Positions 1 through 5,905 are shown, counted from the stretch's first letter. The stretch is 15,487 bases of DNA from a bacterium (GCA_030426445.1 JAUHYS010000020.1:1-15487), one strand, 5' to 3'. Notes: generated by a model not told the origin, from the letters alone. Made by a program: numbers and translations.

Positions 1-67
1 ATTGTTATTGAGCATTTTTTGACCTTTCTCTAAAAGCAAAGTAGTTTTAAGTTAAATGAGTAAGCGC

Positions 68-87
68 CTATAATAATATTATTATAG
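68..87. repeat. Perfect 20-bp AT palindrome
   Basis: The 20 bases at 68-87 equal their own reverse complement: CTATAATAAT followed by ATTATTATAG. It lies in the AT-rich flank, where such palindromes arise easily by chance. A protein-binding site is possible but unsupported. Confidence 0.5.
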
Positions 88-365
88 ATAATCGCATGCA
101 CAGCATAGTAGCATAATTATAAGCAAGAAATATACCAGTTTAAAAATTTTACTTTGTTCGAAAATAGCTATATGATATATATTAAGTATTTTATTTTTTT
201 ATCATATAATCTAAAGTATCATTTAAATTAAGCTTGATAAAAACTGTAGACTTTTCTTTCCCTGAGTGATGACTGAAGACCCCACATCACAGAGCCTGTC
301 GAAAATAAAGGTCCGCTTGACTTTTCTTGGTAAAAAGTTATTCTTCCTTAAACTTATAAAAAGAA

Positions 366-410
366 TTTTCAAAAAACGACGACGCGACGAGAACCGTCGC
401 TTTTTGAAAG
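366..410. repeat. Long inverted repeat (hairpin)
   Basis: The left arm 367-381 (TTTC, A-run, CGACG) pairs with the right arm 395-409 (CGTCG, T-run, GAAA) over about 15 bp with one mismatch (A376 opposite C400). The loop is 382-394. The stem joins a GC-rich top to an A/T base, so it could act as a weak terminator on either strand, although no clean T-tract follows the stem. No gene with a stop codon nearby is visible that would need it. Confidence 0.5.
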
Positions 411-531
411 AGATTTCTCCATTATAACTATTTGATTTTGTTTAAAAAAATAGAATTAGTCAAAAATTAATTTTTCAAAAACTGCTAAATAATTATTTAT
501 AAACATCCAGATTGAACTCCCTCCAAAACTA

Positions 532-560
532 TTGACACTAGCTAGGATAACCGCTAGCCT
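532..560 (+). promoter_or_regulatory. Candidate sigma-70 promoter of the riboswitch/cysK transcript
   Basis: There is a perfect -35 hexamer TTGACA at 532-537, then exactly 17 bases, then TAGCCT at 555-560, which matches TATAAT at only 3 of 6 positions. Transcription would start near 567, about 30 bases before the riboswitch P1 helix, which is a sensible layout. The -35 and the spacing carry the call; the -10 is weak. Confidence 0.45.
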
Positions 561-595
561 GACCTTAGTTTTTTTAAAATTTATTGAATCAACGT

Positions 596-743
596 CACTT
601 ATCGAGAGTGGGGGAGGGAGCTGGCCCTTGGAACCCACAGCAACCTGCTTATACTTAAATAAATATATTCAAGTAAAATGCAGGTGCTAATTCCGTCCTA
701 ATGGATTGTTATTTATCGTTATAACCATCAGGAAAGATAAGTG
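596..743 (+). promoter_or_regulatory. SAM-I (S-box) riboswitch aptamer
   Basis: This RNA binds S-adenosylmethionine and normally shuts off downstream sulfur/methionine genes when SAM is plentiful. The conserved S-box blocks appear in order: CTTATC at 598-603, the AGAG...GGAGGGA block, CTGGCCC, the GGAACCCACAGCAACC-type block, GGTGCTAATTCC, then AGGAAAGATAAG at 730-741. P1 closes as 596-603 with 736-743, 8 bp and fully complementary. CAACCTGC pairs with GCAGGTG to form the helix that encloses the AT-rich variable arm. The intrinsic terminator that follows at 754-788 completes a transcription-off switch in front of cysK. Confidence 0.95.
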
Positions 744-753
744 CAGAAGTTTT

Positions 754-788
754 GCCTCTTCTGAAAATTCCAGAAGGGGCTTTTTTTT
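754..788 (+). terminator. Riboswitch-linked intrinsic terminator
   Basis: Stem 754-763 (GCCTCTTCTG) pairs with 771-780 (CAGAAGGGGC), 10 bp with one G-U pair, around a 7-base loop, followed by eight T (781-788). CAGAAG at 744-749, just after P1, repeats the start of the right arm. It can instead pair with CTTCTG at 758-763, giving a mutually exclusive antiterminator-like hairpin. This is the expected expression platform for a SAM-off switch. Confidence 0.9.
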
Positions 789-806
789 GATTATTTTTGA
801 TGAGTT

Positions 807-1745
807 ATGACAAATACCGTTTCGAAAAACATTTTAGCTGAAATCGGCAATACGCCATTAATCAAGCTTTCTAAAAGTTTGCCTAAGCCTTGTGCGGATG
901 TTTATGCAAAGCTAGAGATGTTTAATCCAGGCGGCTCTATCAAAGACCGTATTTGCCTCAACATGATTGAAGCAGCAGAGCAAGAAGGCCTACTCAAGCC
1001 GGGAGCAACGGTCATTGAACCCACCAGTGGCAATACGGGCATTGGTTTGGCCATTGTTTGTGCTGTCAAAAAATATCGTTTGATTTTAGTGATGCCAGAG
1101 AATTACAGCATTGAGCGACGTTTTATGATGCAAGAAATGGGAGCCAAGATCGTACTGACTCCGGCTGAGCAGGAAATGGCCGGTGCCATTACGCGAGCAG
1201 AAGATATTTTTAAAGAGACTCCTGGAGCCTTTATGCCACGGCAATTTAATAACCCACATAATCCGGAGGCGCATCAAAAATACACCGCGGCCGAGGTTTT
1301 TGCGGATCTTTCCCCAGAATCCATTGATGCTCTGGTTTTGGGTGTGGGAACCGGAGGCGCTATTACGGGATTGGCTAGGGCCATCAAAGCTAAAAATTCC
1401 GATTGCTTGGTGGTGGCTGTGGAGCCAGCAGGGGCAGCCGTATTATCCGGTGAAAAACCGGCTGTGCATAAAATTCAGGGCATTGGTGCAGGCTTTATTC
1501 CGGAGATTTTAGATTTAGATCTAGTTGATCGCATCGAAAAAGTCACGGATGAGGAGGCCTTTGAGTTTTCCAAAAAGCTTTCTCTGAGTGAAGGCGTTTT
1601 GGGAGGCATTTCCTCGGGAGCCAATTTTTGTGTGGCCTCGCGAATTGCCAAAGAGTTGGGCCCCGATAAAAAAGTGCTCACGATTTTTTGTGACAAGGGG
1701 GAGCGCTATTTTAGCATCGAAAAACATTTTCAGGGAGGCTTTTAA
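807..1745 (+). CDS. cysK: Cysteine synthase A (O-acetylserine sulfhydrylase)
   Basis: This PLP enzyme makes L-cysteine from O-acetylserine and sulfide in the cytoplasm. At 312 residues it has the usual family length. Visible motifs are NPGGSIKDR with the PLP lysine at K47, the substrate loop PTSGNTG (72-78), the phosphate-binding GTGG (181-184), KIQGIGAGF (222-230, the CysK signature region) and the C-terminal SSGAN and CDKGERY motifs. ATG 807 lies only 18 bases after the terminator T-tract, and no strong Shine-Dalgarno is visible. The gene is the first behind the SAM riboswitch, so it should be repressed when SAM is high. The last codons (Gly-Gly-Phe-stop) fall inside the left end of palindromic repeat A. 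It could use another acylated or phosphorylated serine, but the CysK signature favours O-acetylserine. Confidence 0.9.
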   Translation: MTNTVSKNILAEIGNTPLIKLSKSLPKPCADVYAKLEMFNPGGSIKDRICLNMIEAAEQEGLLKPGATVIEPTSGNTGIGLAIVCAVKKYRLILVMPENYSIERRFMMQEMGAKIVLTPAEQEMAGAITRAEDIFKETPGAFMPRQFNNPHNPEAHQKYTAAEVFADLSPESIDALVLGVGTGGAITGLARAIKAKNSDCLVVAVEPAGAAVLSGEKPAVHKIQGIGAGFIPEILDLDLVDRIEKVTDEEAFEFSKKLSLSEGVLGGISSGANFCVASRIAKELGPDKKVLTIFCDKGERYFSIEKHFQGGF

Positions 1746-1855
1746 AAAGTACCCATCTGCTTTGTTGCTCTCAGAAATTTCTCCTTCGACGTACTTCAGT
1801 ACGACTCAGTCGAAATTTCATCGGGCGCCTCGCATCTGAGCACTTTTAAAAAGCC
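1737..1855. repeat. Palindromic repeat element, copy A
   Basis: This ~119-bp imperfect palindrome is shared with 5786-5905. Common blocks are the end GGCTTT..AAAG, then ACCCATCTGCTTTGTTG (1751-1767), the core TCGACGTACT...GTACGACTC (1786-1807), and GCCTCGCATCTG with a closing CACTTT..AAAAGCC. The two ends are inverted copies of each other. Between the shared blocks lie arms that differ from copy B yet are complementary within this copy (AAATTTC 1775-1781 with GAAATTT 1812-1818). The left end overlaps the last 9 bases of cysK, including its stop codon. It resembles REP/MITE-like non-coding palindromes; the family is not identified. Confidence 0.85.
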
Positions 1856-1902
1856 TCTGATTTTGAGTTATTATAGAAATTTTTATAAGGAGTTCTAAAA
1901 AT

Positions 1903-3138
1903 ATGTCACTAGTCAAAGGCCTCGAGTGCCGCGAATGTCACCATCAATACCCGACCTCTGCGATTCACGTTTGTGAATTTTGCTTTGGTCCCTTGGAAGT
2001 CATCTACGATTATGAATCCATCAAAAAAGAAATAAGTCGAGAAAAAATTCTCTCTCGCGAAGCCAATATGTGGCGTTATAAAGAGTTACTTCCTTTAGAT
2101 GGCGAGCCTACAGTCGGTACTCAAGTGGGCTATACTCCCTTAGTCAAGGCCGATAACCTTGCTAAAGCCTTAGGAGTCAAAGAGCTCTATATTAAAAATG
2201 ACGCGGTTAATTACCCAACCCTTTCTTTTAAAGATCGAGTGGTCTCGGTTGCGATTTCCAAAGCAAAAGAATTTGGTTTTAAGACCGTGGGCTGTGCTTC
2301 CACCGGCAATTTAGCCAATTCAGTCGCAGCCCATGCGGCTTCGGCAGGTTTAGAAAGCTTCATTTTTATCCCTCATGATTTGGAGCAAGGGAAAGTTTTA
2401 GGAACCTTGGTGTTTGGAACCAACTTGGTAGGTATTCGAGGCACTTACGATGAAGTCAACCGCCTCTGCAGCGAAATTGCCGCCAAATACAAATGGGCCT
2501 TTGTTAATATTAACATCCGCCCCTTTTATGCAGAAGGCTCCAAGGCTATGGGTTACGAGATCGTAGAGCAACTTAATTGGAAAACCCCTCAGCATGTGGT
2601 TTCTCCGATGGCAGGCGGTTCTCTGATTACCAAACTTTGGAAATCCTTTAACGAGATGGTCAAAGTGGGCCTTATTGAAAAAAACACGGCCAAAATTTAC
2701 GGAGCTCAAGCCACGGGTTGTTCTCCGATTACCACTGCAGTTAAAAATGGCTGGGATCTTTTTAAACCTCAACAGCCGGATACGATTTGCAAATCACTCG
2801 CGATTGGAAATCCTGCGGACGGATTTTATGCAGCTCGGGTTATGCACGAAAGTGGAGGCTGGGGAGAAGATATCAATGATGAAGAAATCGTGGATGCGAT
2901 GAAGCTCTTAGCCGAGACTGAAGGGATCTTTACCGAGACCGCAGGTGGAGTGACGGTTGGAGTGGCCAAAAAGCTGATTGAACAAGGCCGGATTCCCAAA
3001 AATGAAAGAATTGTCCTTTGTATTACCGGAAATGGCCTCAAAACCATGGAAGTCCTGGTTGGCAAGTGTGGGGACCCTGTTACGATCAATGCTAAAATTC
3101 GTGAGTTTGATGAGGTCTATCAAAAATTGCATCATTAA
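1903..3138 (+). CDS. thrC: Threonine synthase-like PLP enzyme
   Basis: Threonine synthase converts O-phosphohomoserine to threonine with PLP. The 411-residue product has an N-terminal zinc-ribbon-like pair of Cys-x2-Cys motifs (C9, C12, C24, C27). The fold-type II core follows, with TLSFKDR carrying the PLP lysine (K110), the ASTGNLA loop (132-138), a Gly-rich PMAGGS segment (235-240) and a conserved C-terminal CITGNGLK stretch (373-380). ATG 1903 has AAGGAG ten bases upstream. It follows cysK and repeat A without a visible terminator, so it probably lies in the SAM-riboswitch transcript. Its place in a cysteine locus is notable: threonine synthase competes with methionine synthesis for homoserine-derived carbon. 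A related beta/gamma-replacement activity in sulfur metabolism cannot be excluded. Confidence 0.8.
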   Translation: MSLVKGLECRECHHQYPTSAIHVCEFCFGPLEVIYDYESIKKEISREKILSREANMWRYKELLPLDGEPTVGTQVGYTPLVKADNLAKALGVKELYIKNDAVNYPTLSFKDRVVSVAISKAKEFGFKTVGCASTGNLANSVAAHAASAGLESFIFIPHDLEQGKVLGTLVFGTNLVGIRGTYDEVNRLCSEIAAKYKWAFVNINIRPFYAEGSKAMGYEIVEQLNWKTPQHVVSPMAGGSLITKLWKSFNEMVKVGLIEKNTAKIYGAQATGCSPITTAVKNGWDLFKPQQPDTICKSLAIGNPADGFYAARVMHESGGWGEDINDEEIVDAMKLLAETEGIFTETAGGVTVGVAKKLIEQGRIPKNERIVLCITGNGLKTMEVLVGKCGDPVTINAKIREFDEVYQKLHH

Positions 3139-3188
3139 AAACGAAATCCAGCAGCGGCCACATAGAAATATTTTAGAAAGCATGTCTT

Positions 3189-3656
3189 ATGGAAATCAAT
3201 GGAGTTGCCCATATTCAATTAACGGTGAATGACCTTCAGCAGTCCATGCCTTTTTATGAAAAAGTATTGGGTTTTATGGGAATGACCCCTGTGGTTCGGG
3301 CTTTTAATATGCTATATATGATTGGAGGAAGGACTGCCGTTGCAATAACGCGTTCTTCTGAAGAAAATCGCCAAAAAAAGTTTGATCACCGCCGTATTGG
3401 ATTACATCATGTCTGCTTTCGGGCTAGGTCAAAAGAAGATGTAGATGAGTTATATGAATTTTTATTAAAAAATAAAATCAAAGTGATTCATCCACCTGAG
3501 GAAGGGCCTTGGGCCCCTGGTTATTATTCCGTGTTATTTGAAGACCTAGAAGGTATTCGATTAGAGCTTAATTACGTGCCTGCTAAAGGGCATTTTGAGC
3601 ATTCCGAAAAATTGCCATTAAAAAGTCTTCCCGGTTATGAAGATTATCCAGACTAA
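3189..3656 (+). CDS. VOC (glyoxalase/dioxygenase-fold) family protein
   Basis: This 155-residue protein has one vicinal-oxygen-chelate module pair. The N-terminal strand holds His (VAHIQLTV, H8) and the DLQQSMPFYEKVLGF helix typical of these folds. The second half has GLHHVCF (H73/H74) and a C-terminal Glu in LEGIRLELNY (E126). H8, H74 and E126 would give the usual metal-binding His-His-Glu set. The substrate cannot be read from the sequence: lyase, dioxygenase, epimerase and resistance proteins share this fold. It starts 50 bases after thrC with no strong ribosome site and is followed by a 154-base gap, so it may end the riboswitch-led transcript. It has no obvious chemical link to sulfur metabolism. 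Confidence 0.75.
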   Translation: MEINGVAHIQLTVNDLQQSMPFYEKVLGFMGMTPVVRAFNMLYMIGGRTAVAITRSSEENRQKKFDHRRIGLHHVCFRARSKEDVDELYEFLLKNKIKVIHPPEEGPWAPGYYSVLFEDLEGIRLELNYVPAKGHFEHSEKLPLKSLPGYEDYPD

Positions 3657-3667
3657 TGTTTAATGTC

Positions 3668-3685
3668 AGGCTTTTAAAAAAGCTT
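3668..3685. repeat. Short palindrome resembling a repeat-element end
   Basis: AGGCTTTT, AA, AAAAGCTT forms an 8-bp stem with one G-T pair. The first 12-13 bases match the left end of repeat A (GGCTTTTAAAAA). It might be a leftover element end or a weak hairpin after the VOC gene. No T-tract follows, so an intrinsic terminator is unlikely. Confidence 0.3.
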
Positions 3686-3810
3686 AAAATAATCTTATTT
3701 AGAAACAAGAGTTGAGACGAAAACACTGGCTATCTCTCAAGAGCTTTGCTAAGATTTCTTCACAGAATTTAGATCCAATAAATCAAGATAAACAAAATGA
3801 GGAGTTTTTC

Positions 3811-4062
3811 ATGGCCGAGCAAGTGAAACGTAAAGTTTACCTGACTTTTCCGACTGAAACCGTGACCGATGCCATTATCTGCGATATGTATGACAAATAT
3901 CGGATCCGTTTTAATATCCGCAGTGCCTCTGTCAATGATTCGGTGGGTTTGATTGCCCTAGAACTTGAAGGAGAAGAAGAAAAAATAGGCGAAGCCATCG
4001 AATATTTTCGCTCCCGAGGTCTCACTGTCGAACCCATTGAGATGAATATTATCGCCGGATGA
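3811..4062 (+). CDS. Stand-alone NIL-domain protein
   Basis: The product is 83 residues and consists of a single NIL domain, the ferredoxin-like fold found at the C-terminus of MetN methionine transporters and next to some ferredoxin domains. The pattern is visible: KVYLTFPTETVTDAII, then an acidic-rich GLIALELEGEEEKI segment and a closing helix/strand with SRGLTVEPIE. I chose ATG 3811 because AGGAG at 3800-3804 lies six bases before it. An upstream TTG (3712) in the same frame would add an unconserved-looking, basic leader. Its stop overlaps the cysM start in ATGA (4059-4062), so the two are translationally coupled. NIL domains are thought to sense or bind sulfur-containing ligands, so a regulatory or carrier role in cysteine synthesis is possible, but this is inference. 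Confidence 0.8.
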   Translation: MAEQVKRKVYLTFPTETVTDAIICDMYDKYRIRFNIRSASVNDSVGLIALELEGEEEKIGEAIEYFRSRGLTVEPIEMNIIAG

Positions 4063-4946
4063 TTCATTCCATTATTGAGAAAATTGGTAACACTCCCCTC
4101 ATACGCTTAAATGAGGTCACTCGAGAACTGCCTTCATCCGTTCAAGTTTATGCCAAAGCCGAATTCTTTAATCCCGGTGGCTCGATCAAAGACCGGCCTG
4201 CCTATCGCATGATTCAGGAAGGCATTCAATCCGGAGAACTCACTAAAGACAAAGTCATTATGGATCCCACCAGTGGCAATACCGGTGTGGCCTATGCCAT
4301 GATTGGTGCTTCTTTGGGCTATCAGGTGGAGCTAGTGGTTCCCGAAAATGTTAGCCAACAACGTAAAGATATTGCGCTTTCCTTTGGAGCCAAGCTCACC
4401 TATTCCTCTGCAATGGAAGGCAGTGATGGGGCGATTCGGCTTTCGCAAAAACTCAAAGAGGAAAACCCCGATTACTACTTTATGCCCAATCAATATAATA
4501 ATCCCTTTAATCCTCAAGCGCATTACGACACCACTGGCACGGAGATTTATCATCAGACCGAAAAACGTGTGACGCATTTTATTACTGGCATTGGTACCAG
4601 CGGGACCATCATGGGAGTTTCGCGGCGGCTCAAAGATTACGACCCTAAAATCCAGACCTGGGCTGCGGAGCCTGCAGAGGCCCTACATGGCTTGGAGGGT
4701 CTCAAACATATGGCATCTTCCATCGTACCTGGGATTTACCACCCGGAGGGCTTAGACGGAGTCATGCCAGTCCAGACCGAATACGGCTATGACATGGCCG
4801 ATCGCCTAGCTCGGGAAGAAGGGATTTTTGTGGGGCATTCCAGCGGAGCCAATGTTTGGGCTGCCCTAGAAATGGCAAAAAAACTCAAAGAAGGGGTTGT
4901 CGTAACCATATTATGTGATAGTGGAGACAGGTATATACCGATTTAA
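4059..4946 (+). CDS. cysM: Cysteine synthase, CysM type (sulfur-carrier dependent)
   Basis: This 295-residue PLP beta-replacement enzyme is distinct from the CysK at 807. Motifs are NPGGSIKDRPAYRMI with the PLP lysine K44, DPTSGNTG (69-76), GIGTSGT (177-183) and SSGAN near the end. The SIKDRPAxRMI motif and the segment around GLKHM resemble mycobacterial CysM, which joins O-phosphoserine to the thiocarboxylate of CysO. As I remember that protein, its substrate-choosing Arg220 aligns with K216 here, so a basic residue is kept. The product lacks the long C-terminal tail of the mycobacterial enzyme. Mec and cysO follow at once, which supports the carrier-protein route. It has no ribosome site of its own; the ATGA overlap suggests coupling to the NIL gene. 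An O-acetylserine or free-sulfide activity cannot be excluded. Confidence 0.85.
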   Translation: MIHSIIEKIGNTPLIRLNEVTRELPSSVQVYAKAEFFNPGGSIKDRPAYRMIQEGIQSGELTKDKVIMDPTSGNTGVAYAMIGASLGYQVELVVPENVSQQRKDIALSFGAKLTYSSAMEGSDGAIRLSQKLKEENPDYYFMPNQYNNPFNPQAHYDTTGTEIYHQTEKRVTHFITGIGTSGTIMGVSRRLKDYDPKIQTWAAEPAEALHGLEGLKHMASSIVPGIYHPEGLDGVMPVQTEYGYDMADRLAREEGIFVGHSSGANVWAALEMAKKLKEGVVVTILCDSGDRYIPI

Positions 4947-4959
4947 AGGATTCATAATC

Positions 4960-4983
4960 CCCCCTCTTGAGACGAAGAGGGGG
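4960..4983. repeat. GC-rich hairpin between cysM and mec
   Basis: CCCCCTCTT (4960-4968) pairs with AAGAGGGGG (4975-4983) over 9 bp with a 6-base loop. No T-run follows, so it is not a standard terminator. It fills most of the 48-60-base gap and may stabilise or process the mRNA, or be a dispersed palindromic repeat. The G-rich tail (4986-4991) lies just before the possible mec starts. Confidence 0.6.
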
Positions 4984-5006
4984 TCAGGGGGCGTTTGAAT
5001 ATAACT

Positions 5007-5492
5007 ATGAAGGATTTACAAATAACAAGCTACGTCATGGACATGATGATTCACCATGCCGAAAAAGATTATCCCAATGAGACCTGTGGGATGGTCATTG
5101 GTCCAAAGGGAATTAACAAAGCTATTGGAGTTTTCCCCATTAAAAATATTCAGGATGAATTACATCTCAAAGACCCCGAGCGTTACCCGCGCAAAGCCAA
5201 TACCGCTTATTTCATGGACCCTGCTGAAGTCAAAATCGTCGAAAAAGAGGCCGCAGATAAAGACTTTGAAGTTAAAATTTACTACCATTCTCATCCCGAT
5301 CACGGGGTTTATTTTTCCGAAGAAGATAAAGCCATGGCCTGCCCCTGGGGCGAACCCAATGACCCTAATATTAGCTTTTTAGTGATTGGGGTCGATAAAG
5401 GAAAGACCCAAGGAGCCAGCCTTTTTTATTGGGATGAATCCAAAAAGGATTTTGCAGAAAGAAAGTTAAAATTAGAACAAGAACTCGTTTAA
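5007..5492 (+). CDS. mec: Mec-type JAMM metalloprotease of the CysO pathway
   Basis: This zinc protease of the JAB/MPN+ (JAMM) family is ~161 residues long. From ATG 5007 the catalytic Glu is E25 (NETCGMV) and the metal motif H-x-H-x7-S-x2-D is complete at H94, H96, S104 and D107. In mycobacteria Mec hydrolyses the CysO-cysteine adduct, releasing cysteine and regenerating CysO. Its position between cysM and cysO supports that role here. Because the neighbouring CysO ends in GGF, it may also trim the carrier, as JAMM partners do for related ThiS-like carriers. A TTG at 4995 would add four residues. The G-rich tract at 4986-4991 is too near the TTG (3 bases) and too far from the ATG (15), so the start is uncertain. 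Confidence 0.87.
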   Translation: MKDLQITSYVMDMMIHHAEKDYPNETCGMVIGPKGINKAIGVFPIKNIQDELHLKDPERYPRKANTAYFMDPAEVKIVEKEAADKDFEVKIYYHSHPDHGVYFSEEDKAMACPWGEPNDPNISFLVIGVDKGKTQGASLFYWDESKKDFAERKLKLEQELV

Positions 5493-5502
5493 GGAGAAAA
5501 AC

Positions 5503-5781
5503 ATGCCTATTACTATTCGCATTCCCACACCTCTACAAAAACTCACCGCCAATCAATCCGAAGTCTCTATCGAAGGCAGTGATGTTAAAACGGCATTAGC
5601 CAATTTAGAAAAACAATTTCCGGGTATTCATGAGCGTATCTATGACGAAAAGGGTGCTCTACGCCGCTTTATTAATTTCTATGTCAATGACGAAGATATT
5701 CGTTTCATGGATCAGGAATCCACCAGCCTAAAAGATGGGGATGAACTATCTATAGTACCTGCCATCGCTGGCGGTTTTTAG
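5503..5781 (+). CDS. cysO: CysO-like ThiS/MoaD-family sulfur carrier ending in GGF
   Basis: The product is a 92-residue ubiquitin-fold sulfur carrier. It matches the CysO pattern: an N-terminal IRIPTPLQKLT strand, the middle RRFINFYVNDEDIRF, then DGDELSIVPAIAGG close to the end. In the active form the C-terminal Gly-Gly is adenylated by an E1-like enzyme and converted to a thiocarboxylate, which supplies sulfur to CysM. Here one extra Phe follows the Gly-Gly, so the carrier should be inactive until it is trimmed. AAGGAG (5491-5496) overlaps the mec stop codon and stands six bases before ATG 5503, giving tight coupling to mec. Repeat B begins five bases after the stop. ThiS and MoaD themselves are less likely, as no thiamine or molybdopterin genes are present. 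Confidence 0.9.
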   Translation: MPITIRIPTPLQKLTANQSEVSIEGSDVKTALANLEKQFPGIHERIYDEKGALRRFINFYVNDEDIRFMDQESTSLKDGDELSIVPAIAGGF

Positions 5782-5785
5782 TAAA

Positions 5786-5905
5786 GGCTTTCATAAAGCA
5801 CCCATCTGCTTTGTTGGAGTCCATATTCAATCACTCGACGTACTCAAGGTACGACTCCTGATTGAATATCTCCTCTGCCTCGCATCTGGGCACTTTCTAA
5901 AAGCC
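5786..5905. repeat. Palindromic repeat element, copy B
   Basis: This is the second copy of the ~120-bp element, in the same orientation as copy A at 1737-1855. It shares the ends (GGCTTTC..AAAGC and GCACTTTCTAAAAGCC), ACCCATCTGCTTTGTTG (5801-5817), the core TCGACGTACT...GTACGACTC (5835-5857) and GCCTCGCATCTG. Its variable arms form a perfect 11-bp stem, ATATTCAATCA (5823-5833) with TGATTGAATAT (5859-5869). They share no sequence with the arms of copy A. It starts five bases after cysO and leaves 112 bases before sat. Confidence 0.85.

Larger units (their letters stand above)
1..531. other. AT-rich stretch without a recognisable gene
   Basis: I find no coding region here: all frames are broken by frequent stops, and the only longer minus-strand frame (456-638) runs into the riboswitch. 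The AT content is extreme: line 121-180 has 13 G/C of 60 and line 181-240 has 8 of 60, against roughly 40-45% in the genes downstream. It holds a perfect 20-bp palindrome (68-87), an AT-rich 9-bp inverted repeat (169-177 with 200-208), a 6-bp dyad GTGATG/CATCAC (267-272 with 286-291) and a long hairpin (366-410). It could be the intergenic flank of the sulfur locus or the edge of acquired DNA. No function can be assigned. Confidence 0.6.

Noticed and set aside
456..638. Minus-strand ORF of 60 codons
   Set aside because: It lies across the promoter and the conserved S-box riboswitch sequence, has no ribosome site and no protein-like pattern.
1728..1745. CysK also ending in Gly-Gly-Phe, like CysO, as a possible second protease substrate
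   Set aside because: CysK is not a carrier protein, and its last codons fall inside repeat A, so the match is best explained by chance and the element sequence.
3712..3810. Upstream TTG start for the NIL-domain gene
   Set aside because: The added leader is basic and unlike the family, while ATG 3811 has AGGAG at an ideal distance and begins exactly at the domain.
1737..5905. The two repeats as a CRISPR array
   Set aside because: Only two copies 4 kb apart, each a long palindrome; no regular spacers and no cas genes.
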